From: Clitoria ternatea
Taxonomy: Eukaryota > Streptophyta > Magnoliopsida > Fabales > Fabaceae
Length of the DNA stretch: 64,000 bases
Assembly: GCA_037962975.1 (NCBI GenBank)
Contig: CM075675.1
Location: 5,528,001-5,592,000 of the forward strand
Direction of reading: 5' to 3'
Both the position numbers and the translations under genes were made by a program. Within the stretch, counting starts at the first letter, position 1; the number at the start of each line of letters is the position of its first letter. Positions 48,767-60,800 of the stretch are shown in pieces. Below the pieces are notes generated by a model. It was not told where the DNA came from. It did not search any database and saw nothing but the letters and a program-made list of their open reading frames with translations.

Positions 48767-51700
48767 TCACAAAGGTTGGGTTCCCGTCATTGTTAATTCT
48801 GATGTGGACTGTAGTCCCATTCCCCTCGATGTTTCATAAGTAAGTTTTCTACTTAATGGTTTAGTCAGGGGATCGGCCAAATTCACTCCTGACCTCACAT
48901 ATCCAATAGATATGATTCCATCTTTTAGCAGTTGCTTTACATTTTTTGTCTTAATCGTATATGACGGTTCTTACCATTGTAAGAATTATATTTAGCAACA
49001 CTTATAGCCGATTGGCTATCACAATGCATAGGCACTGAAGGCGTTGGTTTTGTCCCTAGAGGTATACTCGCTAAGAAGTTTCTCAACCACTCAGCCTCGT
49101 TACCAGCCATCTCTAGAGCTATAAACTCTGACTTCATAGTGGATCTCGCAATAATGGTTTGTTTGGCTGATTTCCAGGTGACAACACCACCACCTAGTGT
49201 GAATACATAACCACTAGTGGACTTTATCTCATTTGAATCTGAGATCCAGTTTGCATCACTGTATCCTTCCAATACAACGGGAAATCCACTATACAGAATA
49301 CCATAATCCATGGTACCTCTCAGATATCTCATCAGCCTAGACAATGTTGTCCAATGCTCAACATTGGGATTATGTGTGTATCTACTTAATCTGCCAACAA
49401 CATAAGCTATATCTGGCCTTGAGAAATTCATTAAATGCAACAGACTCCCAATAATCTGAGCATATTCAGATTATGATACAGGGTCACCAGTATTTCTCTT
49501 TAACTGAGAGTTACAGTCATAAGGGGTTGACACTGGTTTAGTGTCGAGGTGTCCAAACTTCTGAAGAAGTTTCTCAACATAATGTTCTTGAGAGAGCATT
49601 ATGTTGTTACCCTTCCTTATAATTTTAACTCCCAGAATCACATTTGCATTACCCATATTTTTCATATCAAAATTACAAGCAAGGAAACTCTTAGTATCAT
49701 ATACAATAGCATCACATGTTCCGAAGATAAGCATGTCATCTACATACAAACAAACAATCACACATTCACCATTTTCTATTTTTATATAGACACATTTATC
49801 AACTTTAATAGAGGAAAAACCATAGCTAGTTAGAACTGCATCAAATTTCTCATGCCATTGTTTAGGTGCTTGTTTTAATCCGTATAAAGATTTGAGAAGT
49901 TTGCATACTTTATGTTCTTGACCAGGGACAACGAAACCTTCAGGTTGAACCATGTAAATTTCTTCCTCTAGCTCACCATTTAAAAAGGTAGTTTTTACAT
50001 CCATTTGATGAATAACTAGATTATGAATGGATGCTAAAGCAATTAAGATTCTTATAGAAGAAATTCTTGTTACCGAGGTAAAGGTGTCAAAATAATCTAT
50101 ATTTTCCTTTTGTGTAAAACCTTTCGCTACTAAACGAGCTTTGTATTTTCAACTGAACCATCGGGTAAAAGCTTCTTCTTAAAGATCCATTTGCAACCAA
50201 TGGGCTTAGTTCCCGGAGGTAAATCGACTAAAGCCCAAGTGTTAGATTTTAAAATTGAATCTAATTCATTTTTAATTGCTTCTTTCCAAAAAAATTGAGT
50301 CAGAGGAAGAAATTGCTTCAGAAAAGGTCAAAGGATCCTTTCCAACAAGATATGTGTAAAAATCATTTCCAAAGGATGTTTCTTTTCGTTGTCTCTTGCT
50401 TCTTCTCAAATCATTATATGGGTTCTCATTATTGATAAGTGAAGGTACAGTTGAAGTATTATCAAAATTATTTTTCATGGGAAATAAATGCTCAAAAAAT
50501 TTCACATTCTTAGTTTCAATGATAGTATTACAATCAAGCACATCACTTTTAATGACAAGAAACCTATATGCAGCACTATGCTCAATATATCCAATAAACA
50601 TACAATCCGAGGTTTTCGATCCTATTTTTCTCTTTTTAGGATCTGGTAACATTACCTTAGCCAAACACCCCCACACTTTTAAATATTTAAGATTAGGTTT
50701 GTGACCTTTCCAAAGCTCATAGGGAGTTTTCCTAGAATTTTTATAGGGAATTCTATTTTGAAGATGACAGACTGTTAATAAGGCTTCACCCCATAAGTTA
50801 TCAGGTGCGGCAGAACTAATTAATAGTGCATTCATCATTTCTTTCAAGGTCCTATTTTTCCTTTCAGCTACACCATTAGATTGAGGTGAATAGGGTGGAG
50901 TTGTTTCATGGATTATTCCTTCCTTTTCACAAAATTCATTAAACAATACGTACTCGCCACCTCTATCAGATCTAACTCTTTTTATTTTCTTATTTAATTG
51001 ATTTTCTACCTCGGCTTTATAAAGTAAGAACATGTTAAACGCCTCATCTTTATGTTTAATTAGATATACTTCAGTGTATCTAGAAAAATCATATATAAAA
51101 GTTACATAATATTTTTTTACCACCTTTAGATATTGCTTTTTTAAATCTTCTAAGTCGGTGTGGATTAAATCAAGTAATTCAGATTCACGTTGAACGGAAA
51201 TACACGGTTTTTTCATAATTTTTTATTCGATACATACACCACATTTATTTAAACATGCATTTTTAATTCCAGAAATTAAACCATCAACACGCATACAATT
51301 CAAATAAGGTATACTAATGTGTCCTAATCTAGCATGCCAAATATCATACGAGTCAAGCATATGAGCTGAAGATAAATTATTATTAATAATTTCTGAAATG
51401 TTTAAAATGAACAACCCTTGATCACAATATCTCTTACCCACAAAAACACCATTTTTGGTCATCATAATTTTGTTCGATTCAAAGGACACTTTAACCCTCA
51501 CTTTTCCCAATAAAGCCACAGAAACCAAATTCGCTCTTATACTAGGTACATGCAAAACGTCATTCAGTGCTAGTGTCTTTCCCGATGTGAGCTTCAGAAG
51601 AATCTTGCCTTTCCCGACAACATCAGCTTTGCGGGAATCACCAAGATATACTGATTCTTCTCCATCTCCCACCATTGTGTAGGAGGAAAACATTTCTCGA

Positions 51701-51910
51701 TTCGCACATATGTGCCTGGTAGCCCCTGAGTCTACCACCCATTTGCTCACATTGGCCACAATCAAGGCTTGAGAAATGACCGTAGCAATTATATCATCTC
51801 CTTCAACCAAGTTTGCCTTTGGTTTAGGAGGAACGACGTTTCTCTTCCTGAACCTACACACAGCAGCATGATGACCTGGTTTTCAACACACATAGCAAAA
51901 ACCCTTCCTT
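48767..51910 (-). pseudogene. Copia pol relic (protease-integrase-RT-RNase H)
   Basis: Protease: WVVDSGATRHIC near 51730 with the catalytic Asp intact. GAG-pre-integrase: WHARLGHIS near 51330. Integrase core in 50272-51216 shows all three acidic positions (Asp in HTDL, Asp in RSDRGGEY, Glu in AERKNRTL). Reverse transcriptase at 50260-49471 has the YVDDM active site. RNase H at 49470-48920 includes GYSDANW. Lesions: TGA at 51885-51883 inside the zinc knuckle (CYVC-stop-KPGHHAAVC), TAA at 51225-51223, frameshifts near 50285 and 50145, TAA at 49473-49471, and a frameshift near 48940. After the last, similarity continues (VNLADPLTKPLS) to a TGA at 48769-48767. The protein would copy and integrate the element; here it cannot be made whole. 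Confidence 0.85.
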
Positions 51911-51965
51911 TTGAAGGTAGGGGGTTAGATGGCTTAGGAATGTGATCAAAAGATTTTTTATTTTC

Positions 51966-52718
51966 TTACCTTTTCCTTGAGGAGTTTCTTTGTATCATGT
52001 TTGCTCTTGCTGCCAAAGCTTTTTCTCGGGCTTGCTTCTCTTCCTTTCGATTAGTGTCTTCAATGATGATGTGAGTGATTAAGTCCGACAGAGAAAGCTG
52101 TTTGTGTTTGTGTTTAAGTTGTTGTTGGTAGTCTTTCCAGGAGTGGGGAAGCTTTTCAATGAGTAAGGCAGCCACTAGTTTATCCTGCATAGAAAGGTTC
52201 TCTGAATTAAGATCCTCTAGAAGCCGATGGTATTCATTGATTTGTGCTCTTATGTCCTTGTCGTCAGTCATCTCCCAATGGTAGAAGTTGCCCACAACAA
52301 ACTTTTGTTTTCCGGCATCCTCAGCGGTGTACTTCAGTTTGAGGGAATCCCATATTTCCTTCGCTTCCTTGTAGCCACAATAAACATCGAACAAATCGTT
52401 AGCCAAAGTACTAAGAATGGTGTACCTACATACCTTGTTTACATTGGTCCATGCATCAATGAGTTCAGGTTGGGTTGGTTTGGGTTCAAAGATAGCCCAT
52501 GCAATGGCATGCATGTCAAGCACAGAGAAAACACGCTCCTGCCAATGATGGTAGGATTGACCACCGAAAAATCCAATCTTCGAAACGTCTGGGAGAGGCT
52601 TGGCCATGGTGACGATAGCATTGGAAACAAGCGGTTGTTTTTGAACTGCGTTTGGGTCGGGTTGGGCATCGTTAGGACCTATATTATGAGCAGCGCCGGC
52701 ATTGTTGATGTCAGCCAT
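51966..52718 (-). CDS. Copia gag (UBN2-type), open frame
   Basis: A 250-codon frame starting MADINNAGAA, Ala- and Asn-rich at first, then the gag core FFGGQSYHHWQERVFSVL (about residues 48-66), DLFDVYCGYKEAKEIWDSLK and KLPHSWKDYQQQL, typical of copia gag (UBN2 family) capsid-forming proteins. The frame ends at a TAA just before the zinc knuckle, which is in another frame about 60 bases on (51910-51869), so the nucleic-acid-binding part is cut off by a frameshift. It may be expressible as a short gag, but within a defective element. Confidence 0.75.
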   Translation of the reverse strand: MADINNAGAAHNIGPNDAQPDPNAVQKQPLVSNAIVTMAKPLPDVSKIGFFGGQSYHHWQERVFSVLDMHAIAWAIFEPKPTQPELIDAWTNVNKVCRYTILSTLANDLFDVYCGYKEAKEIWDSLKLKYTAEDAGKQKFVVGNFYHWEMTDDKDIRAQINEYHRLLEDLNSENLSMQDKLVAALLIEKLPHSWKDYQQQLKHKHKQLSLSDLITHIIIEDTNRKEEKQAREKALAARANMIQRNSSRKR

Positions 52719-52736
52719 GAGTATAACTCTTAAGAT

Positions 52737-53459
52737 TGTTGAAAAATATTAGTAGGCTGAGGCGTGTAGTAGCATTGCCCTTAAGAGTTATTCACAGTAT
52801 GCGGACTCCCAAGGATACAACAGCCCCTTCTGGTGGTAACCAGGTCCAGAATTAGCAAGAAGAAAGAAAGAGAAACCCAGCCGAGAAGAAGAGAGAGAGA
52901 CAGTGAAAAAAAGAGAGTAATTCTTTTAGGGTTTTAGAGTAATATTATTTAAAAGCATGTAACTCGTTTAGGGTAAAAATAATTTTTTAAAATGATTAAG
53001 ATATATTATAATATATAAAAATCAGAAACATTTTTCATAATTAAGTTCAAATTTTGAAAAGGAATTTTATCTGTAAGCCTTAGTGGACGGTTAATTACAG
53101 ATAATGGAATCATGTACAACAAATCCGGAAAGATAATGTTTGACCCGGTAAATTAGGAGATAAGGCCATTCAATTTTTAAACTATCAAAAATAGCTGTTT
53201 CCGGATAAGGTTTTGAAATTCAAATTAATTTTAACAAAACCAAAAATAAAAAGGTTTTCACATCCGCATATTCGTACGTGCAGGGGGGGCAAATCAGAAG
53301 ATTTGCACTAGATTTAGCATTTTGGGCTAATCTCGTATGCGTGCGAGCCCATAACCTTTGCTTGTTCATTAGCCCAAAGACACTAGTTTCAATATATACA
53401 CTAGCATCACTCACATGCCAAGCAATGTGGGACTTTTGAAATACCCATTTCACACAACA
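52737..53459 (-). repeat. Left LTR of the copia element
   Basis: Starts TGTTG at 53459 and ends CAACA at 52737, a 5-base inverted terminus, about 723 bases. The last part has a CT-rich run and a TTTTAAATAATATTAC stretch near 52960 that may be the promoter. The inner end is inferred from the CAACA terminus; the usual initiator-Met primer site was not found beyond it. Confidence 0.6.
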
Positions 53460-53667
53460 TTTTTCATATAGAGATTAGTACCCCCTACTCTTGTTACCAC
53501 CACAACGCCTATTGTTGTCATCACCACATCGACATAGCTACCTCTATTGTTGCTAATAGAGTTAGGTAAACAGGTCTAGACTCGCGAGCAGACCCTTTAG
53601 TTACTTTTTATGCGGGTTGTGAGTCAAAAAAATGAACCATTTAAAAAATGAGCTTACGGGTTGAAAC
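53460..53667. other. Spacer between copia and chromovirus elements
   Basis: About 200 bases with no gene. It does not match the missing part of the Tat-type gypsy element, so the copia element is not simply inserted into an otherwise complete gypsy copy. Confidence 0.5.
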
Positions 53668-53889
53668 TGTAACATCCCTGTTTTTAGAAACAGTTTTAAC
53701 CTTGTAATTCTGAATTATGGAAGGTTTGTAAGTAAGAATAAGTCAATAAATACCCTGTAGATGGTCTGTGGTATCTCAGAAATTTCATTTTTATGCATAA
53801 TAATGGAATTTATATAGACCATTAATGAAATTATGCAAATTCCGAGTGAAAAAGGGCTCTGTTCCGAGTAACAGAGAGAAATTCCGAGT

Positions 53890-54560
53890 GAATGATTAGA
53901 AATTCCGAGTGAAGGATGGAATTCCGAGTAAGTGTCATGCTTTCCGAGTAAAACATGACCGAGAGGGCTACTACCGAGTAGAATCATGGCCTCGGAGACA
54001 ATTGGAGTGAAGTGTGTTCAAGAGAACCACTTCTGGGAGAAATCCCGAATCCAAACAACCTTGAGTGACTCATTTCTGAGTCAAACCTTAGCATGTTTCC
54101 TTTATCCGAGTGATGAAAGGCTCAAGAGGATTCCGAGAAGAATTAACACAGAATTGAGTGTAACTCCGAGTGAGTAGATACCGATTGAGGAAATTCGTAT
54201 GGTTGTCCAGAAGAACTTGGGAACAACTTCACCGAGTGGAAGACCTTGTGCTGGGTAGATCACTCGAGTGGAAGAGAAAGAGTTTAGAATAAATGCTGAG
54301 TGAAAGTTAACCAGGTAATATGTCAATCCTGAAATGAGGTTCCGAGTGAGTGGACGAGTTTTACCGAGTGAGACTGGCCAAGAGTAGATACGGATTTAGG
54401 ATGACTTAACCGAGTGGGAATCTGAGAGACTTTGAATCGGTTTGAATCAGACCGGATTAAGTCCCTCCAAAGAAAGGAAATAGTAGAAATTACTGAGTTC
54501 TCCTCAGCTGGACTCGGAAGTAGAATTCCAGTCGGCTTAGAGGCTGACCGAGTGGAATTC
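53890..54560 (+). repeat. CCGAGTG-motif array in U3
   Basis: At least a dozen copies of ccgagtg or ccgagta, often as ttccgagtga, spaced irregularly over about 670 bases upstream of the likely TATA region. The near-identical array is at about 62615-63285 in the right LTR. Confidence 0.8.
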
Positions 54561-55379
54561 CACTCGGTATTCAGTGTCAGAATTGACGTGTTGACTCCAA
54601 TTTTGTCTTTTAGTGCCTATTTTAATTTATCTAATCCAATCATGCGCCCTATAGCTTGTAGGCGGCCAGAAATGGGCACTAAGATAGCCTACCTCCTTAT
54701 TTAAATCTCCATTATCTCCACTAACAGCCCACTAGCAGCCCACTCATAAAAAGTTGTCCCCCACTTGTCCTTTTTCATTATTAAATTGACAGCAGAACTC
54801 ATTCCAAGTCTGAAACTTTCAGACCCAAGAGAACTTAGCAAAATACACACTCTTTCTTATTCTTCTATACATTCAAAGGCCTTTCTCTTCCGTTTTCCTT
54901 CCTATTCGCTGTGAGCTGGAACAAGGAGGACACTCTCTACTAATCAAAGGACTTCCATTAAGGTAAGGGGGTATATTCTCGGGTATTCTGGGGAAAACCG
55001 AGTGTTAGGAAGAGTTGGGGTACCTTTGGTCCTCACTTTTCCTGGGCAGGTTCGGGAATTGTCTGAATTAACATGCTTTAAATCGTTATATATTTGTTTC
55101 ATATATTTTATGTGTATGATTGATTTACTGTGTTGAGTTTTGTTAATCATGATGATTGAATGATATGATAAATATTGAATTTCGAAGGATATGATTGTTG
55201 TTGAATTGTAAAGATACTAAGAATCCTGGGTGTCCATGTGAATTCCAGTGAGGAAATATAGAACAGAAGTCGGATTCAGTGAATAACAAGCTCGGTCTTG
55301 TATAAACCGACCGGATCATTGAAAAATACATAATTTCACTCATGTTTTATAATAAACCGACCAGATCATTGAGACAGAA

Positions 55380-56430
55380 CCTTTAACTCAGAAAATATAA
55401 TTATTTTCACTCAGAAAACTCTTTTCAGTGATTTCATTCGGAAAATATAGTTATTTTTACTCAGAAAACTCCTTTCAGTAATTTCACTCGGAATATATAG
55501 TTATTTCATTCAGAAACCTCCTCAGCCTGATTCCACTCGGAATCAGGATTATTTCACTCGGTAAACTTACATTAATTCAACCCGTTTTATATTAATCCGA
55601 CCGCTTTTACATCAAAAATATTGCAAACAGATTTTTAATTGAATATCTGATTCACAATAACCGACCGGATCTTTTGAAACACAAAAATACATAATTTAAC
55701 TCGGTAAACTATCCACGCTGACATAATTTCACTCAGTATTCTCATAAACCGACCAAACCTTCCACTAAAATACAATCAGAACTGCTGAACAACTTCACAT
55801 ATCATGATCGGGCCCTTCATCACTCGGATAATTAGTCTTGTCAAAATTATACACTCAGAAACATATCCAATCGGACTTAGATTTCCTCAGTCAGAAACCC
55901 AATCCTGGAAAAAGACCTACTCGGAATGTTTCATTTGGAAATATCACCGAGACTCTTTCCTCGGTAAACCAGTCACTAGATATACTTCACTCGGAAATCT
56001 ACTTAACCAGAAACATCAATCCGAGAGGTACTTCCACATCTCTCGGAAACAACTCATTCGGAATCATTTCACTCGGAAATGTGTCCGTTTCACTCGGATT
56101 TACTTTACTCGAATGTATTCTATTCAGACAGAACGATTTTTCACTCGGAACACATCTTTCCAGTCGGATTTCACTCGGAATTATATGTAGATTACTCGGA
56201 AAACATCTTAATTCCTCTTAGAAAATTCCATTCAGTTTGATATCACTCGGAATCATGGTTATTCCACTCGGATTCACATTCAGTCTACTCAGAAACTCCT
56301 CTAAGCCATATTTCACTCGGAATCTTAATTATTTCACTCGGAATTCTATTTATTACACTTAGAATCAAACTCTTTTTACTCGGAAAACCTGTTTTTAACA
56401 TATTTCACTCGGATTTTCATTCAAAAACTC
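55380..56430 (+). repeat. CACTCGG-motif array in U5
   Basis: More than fifteen copies of cactcgg or close variants, mostly as tttcactcggaa, spaced about 25-50 bases. The motif is the reverse complement of the U3 array, so the two arrays are inverted relative to each other within one LTR. Confidence 0.8.
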
Positions 56431-57690
56431 TTCTTTAATTCTTTTTAAATTATTTTGGGAATGTTACAATTATTATTACTATATTTCTTATTATTATTAT
56501 TCTTATTGTGAATCTTATTATTATTATTAACTAGTATTATTGTTATTGATATTATTATTTTAATTATGAGTAATTAAATAAGGAAAATATTATTTTACTC
56601 TTGATACAAAGTATAATTTTAGTCAAGATATAATCGATATATTTTCTAGAATAAGAATGAATGACTTACAACATTTGAATGATGGGATCCAAGAGCTTGA
56701 GAATAATATGATGAGACTGGAAACACATAGATACCCAAGGAATCAAATGATAAAAGAAATGCATTTCGCATCATGAAAATATTTTTGAAGGAGAAAAATA
56801 TCTAGAGCATACACTTGGTACAGTGGAGGACACTCACGTTCAATCTCCATGAAGAATCTTGGGAGTACAACTGGAACGGAAACCCAATGGCATCAGAGTC
56901 GCGCCTGATAGCCGGGTGAGACGATGCAATTCTAGTGTACTTTGACTAAATGACGGAATGTAACTATGATCGCAGGGATCCAAGTCCTAAACATATATAA
57001 ATCAATGATGAGAACCAATGAGTTCATTTGTACCTTATGAAAATGGGAGCTTGGGCGGACCCTGATCGCTCTAGAATGGAATGGAGAAATTCCAAAGAAT
57101 GAGATGAAGATGAATTGATTTATTGGGCCCACATGCATCACGAGACTTAACCAAAGATAAACCATAATAAACTAATCTCATGCATTCCATGACAGTATAT
57201 TTGATTGTTATCATTATGAATATGTTAATTGTGTGATTTTTGTGATATTATCTGTTAACTGGATTATGTCCGCACCGGTTAACCTTCAGGGTCTTGGGTT
57301 ATACTCACCCTTACTGTTGACAATTTTCAGAGGAATTAGGAAATCAAGAACCCGAGTATGAAGAACAGCAATATGCTGAACCCACTGAGAACGATCGTTA
57401 AAGATAGAATTTATATAGATTGAATATTTATTAATGATAATAAGACACCGGATGACTGTATAATATTTAAGGGTACCTGCGTGCCCCATTCTGTTATGAG
57501 TACAATTATTTGTAAGTTTGTGAATGACTATGTGATATATCCACTATTTGCTTCCACTGATCTGCCATCTTTTTATTTTAAAAAATAAAAAAAATAAAAA
57601 TTCACTTTTTATGAAAACTGTTAACACTCTTAGTTAAATAGGATGATCCTATAGAAGGGTTGTCTTATCTAACCGAGGGTGTTACATTGG

Positions 57691-57702
57691 TGGTATCAGA
57701 GC
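57691..57702 (+). other. Primer-binding site (initiator tRNA-Met type)
   Basis: TGGTATCAGAGC, complementary to the 3' end of plant initiator tRNA-Met, four bases after the LTR terminus. Confidence 0.9.
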
Positions 57703-57867
57703 ATAGTCGATTCATTAAACTTGGGAAGTGGACCATTAGGTTTCCACGTACTCTGATAGAAATATTGGACAATCCATAACACTCCTAAGACTAAATTTCC
57801 TATGTGGAATACTCCACATAACATATACCCTGAATATTTTTGTTGATATTCTTTCAGCAAATTCCTA

Positions 57868-60800
57868 ATGGCTCGCCGAAATAACGATCATGTAATGGAG
57901 GATCTTCTTACCAGAATTGTGGAGGTAATAGAACGACAAGAGTTACCTCATGCTTCTACTAGGCAAAGCCAAGGACTAGCTGACTTTCAGAGGAATAATC
58001 CTACACAATTCAAGGGAGGCTTTGATCCAGAAGGAGCACAATTATGGATTGAACACCTTGAAAAGATTTTTGCTGCTATGCGATGCCCTGATGAGGACAT
58101 AATAACTTTTGCTGTCTTCATGATGGTTGGAGAAGCAGAGCACTGGTGGACTCATACCAGAATCAGATTAGCAACTGATGGACATGTCATTACTTGGGGA
58201 CGATTCAAGACAGAGTTTCTCGCTAAATATTTCCCTAAAGACATAAGGAGGAAGAAAGAGCAGGAATTCTTTAATCTGAAACAAGGTAATATGACTCTTG
58301 GGGAGTACGCTGCTAAGTTTGATGAGTTAGCAAAATGTTGTCCCTACTACACCCACATGGGAGAAGCGTCAAGATGCGCAAAATTTGAAGCAGGGTTGCG
58401 ACAGGAAATTCGCCAAGCTATATGTTGTCAACAAATTACTCAATTCTCTACTTTGGTTGACCGATGCCGTATTTTTGAGAATACCTCTAATCTTCGACGA
58501 CCTGGAACGTCTAATCATAGGCCAAAATGATGTATGCTAAACTGACAGCAAAGGAGAGATTTTCAAGCAGATCGACCATATTCCCGACCACCTTACTCGG
58601 CCAACCGAATTCATTCAAGAGAACAAGGGAACAGTCAGACCTCGAAATGCTATATCTGTGGAGGACCACACAGGGCAATGAATTGTAATAAAAGAGGTAA
58701 AATCTGCATAATTTGTGGACGGGCTGGACATCGTGAGGAGGAATGTTGGCACAGAAATACTAACAACTAGCAACAAGTGACTCAAAGGCAGGTAGTGTAA
58801 CCAACAGGCCAAGGGAATGGAGGACGTGCTGCAAATACCTCTGCAAATAATGCCCCGAGGATGCAGAATGTTCACCGCAACAATTTCAACCAAAACAATA
58901 ATCCTAGAAGGCCCGAAAATGGCTCGGCTGGAAGACAGGGAGGAAATGCTAGAGTTTTCACCATGAATGGTGCGGAGATATCATAAGAGAACGATCTTGT
59001 GTAAGGTACATGCTTTATAGGAAGTACTCTGTTAAATGTATTATATGATTCTGGAGCCACTCATTCTTTCATATCTGAGAATTGTGTAAAACATTTAAAG
59101 CTTCCTACAACCTCTTTGCCCAATCAGATGATTATCACAACTGCTGCCAGTAAGCCCATTTGCCCTTCCTACATGTGTTTGAAATGTCCTCTCAACATCG
59201 AAGGGAAAGCTTATCAAGTAGATCTGATATGTTTGCCTTTAATTGATCTAGATATTATTCTAGGAATGAATTGGCTTGCTGCTAACCATATCCTTATTGA
59301 CTGTCATAAAAGATTCATTTCTCTCGGGTCTACTACATCTTATTGTGATCAAGACACTGATTCTTGTCCTGTTAGCTCAGAAAAGGTAATTCCAGCAAAG
59401 GAAGTCCAACTATACATGATCCTTACTGAAACTGAAAGTAAGGCCACTCCTCAAATAGATCAGATTCCCGTTGTTCAGGAATTCCCAGAAGTTTTTCCTG
59501 ATGATATACGTGAGCTACCTCCAGAACGATAAATTGAGTTCAGTATTGACATTATACCGGGCGCGGGACCAATCTCTATTGCTCCTTACCGAATGTCACC
59601 TAAGGAACTCTGTGAACTTAAAGAGCAAATAGAAGAACTTTTAGAGAAAGGAATGATTCGACCCAGTGTCTCACCTTGGGGAGCACCAGTTCTTCTAGTC
59701 AAAAAGAAGGATGGCAGTATGCGGTTATGTGTTGACTATCGTCAATTGAATAAAGCTACGATCAAGAACCGATACCCTCTTCCAAGGATTGATGATTTGA
59801 TAGACCAACTACGAGGAGCCACTATCTTCTCAAAGATTAATCTGCGATCAGGCTATCATCAAATCAGAGTGAAGAAAGATGATGTACCCAAAACAGCATT
59901 CAGGACACGATATGGGCACTATGAGTATCTTGTTATGCCCTTTGGAGTTACCAATGCACCTGCAGTTTTTATGGGATACATGAATCGAATCTTCCATGAG
60001 TACTTGGACAAATTTGTAGTGGTATTCATTGACGACATTCTCGTCTACTCCAAGAGCCATGAGGAACATGAGGAACATCTCCGAATTGTTCTAAATACCT
60101 TGCGTGCAAGACAATTGTACGCCAAGTTTTCAAAATGTGAATTCTGGTTGACTGAAGTAAAATTTTTGGGACATGTCATCTCTAAAGAGGGAATTGCTAT
60201 GGATCCTACAAAGGTAGAAGCCGTACTAAATTGGGAACAACCCAAGAATATGACAGAAATTTGCAGTTTCCTTGGACTTGCTGGATACTATCGTCGATTC
60301 ATCGAGATTTTCTCTCGAATTGCAGCACCTTTAACTAGGCTGACTCGTAAAGATCAACCATTTGAATGGACTGATAAATGTGAAAGCAGTTTTACGGAGT
60401 TATGCCAACGACTCACTAGTGCACCTGTCTTGATTTTGCCAGATCCTGCCAAGCCCTATGAAGTGTATTGTGATGCGTCAAGACAAGGACTAGGATGTGT
60501 CCTAATGCAAGAAAGAAAGGTTGTTGCTTATGCTTCACGGCAGCTAAGATCACATGAAGTCAATTATCCTACACATGACTTGGAATTAGCTGCAGTTGTG
60601 TTTGCCTTAAAAATCTAGAGACACTACTTGTATGACACATACTTTGAAGTCTTTAGTGATCATAAAAGCTTGAAGTATCTATTCGACCAGAAAGAGTTGA
60701 ATATGCGACAACGTAGGTGGATGGAATTCATCAAAGATTATGATTTCGAACTCCGATATCACCCTGGAAAGGCAAATGTTGTAGCTGATGCACTTAGCAG

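Larger units (their letters stand above)
48157..53459 (-). mobile_element. Defective Ty1/copia retrotransposon
   Basis: On the minus strand the order is LTR (53459-52737), gag, zinc knuckle, protease, integrase, reverse transcriptase, RNase H, polypurine tract (about 48210-48200) and a right-LTR stub (48199-48157). Integrase before reverse transcriptase marks Ty1/copia. Both LTRs start TGTTGTGTGAA. The downstream LTR is cut to 43 bases at the rearranged junction with the gypsy gag. Coding regions carry several lesions, so the element is not autonomous. Confidence 0.88.
53668..57686 (+). repeat. Left LTR of the chromovirus (4.0 kb)
   Basis: Starts TGTAACATCCC and ends GGGTGTTACA just before the primer site. 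A TTATTTAAATC stretch at about 54696-54706 is the likely TATA region, so U3 is about 1 kb. A donor-like AAGGTAAGGGGGT lies at about 54959-54971 in the presumed leader. U3 carries the CCGAGTG array and U5 the CACTCGG array. A 56465-56580 stretch is an (ATT)-rich low-complexity tract. No coding sequence; short open frames here recur in the right LTR simply because the LTRs are near copies. Confidence 0.85.

Noticed and set aside
48157..53459. Copia element inserted cleanly into an intact Tat-type gypsy element
   Set aside because: No gypsy sequence resumes to the right of 53459 and the left junction is rearranged, so a deletion must be involved.
53715..54704. Open frames that recur almost identically at 62440-63435
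   Set aside because: Their duplication simply reflects the two LTRs of one element; the frames are in non-coding LTR sequence.
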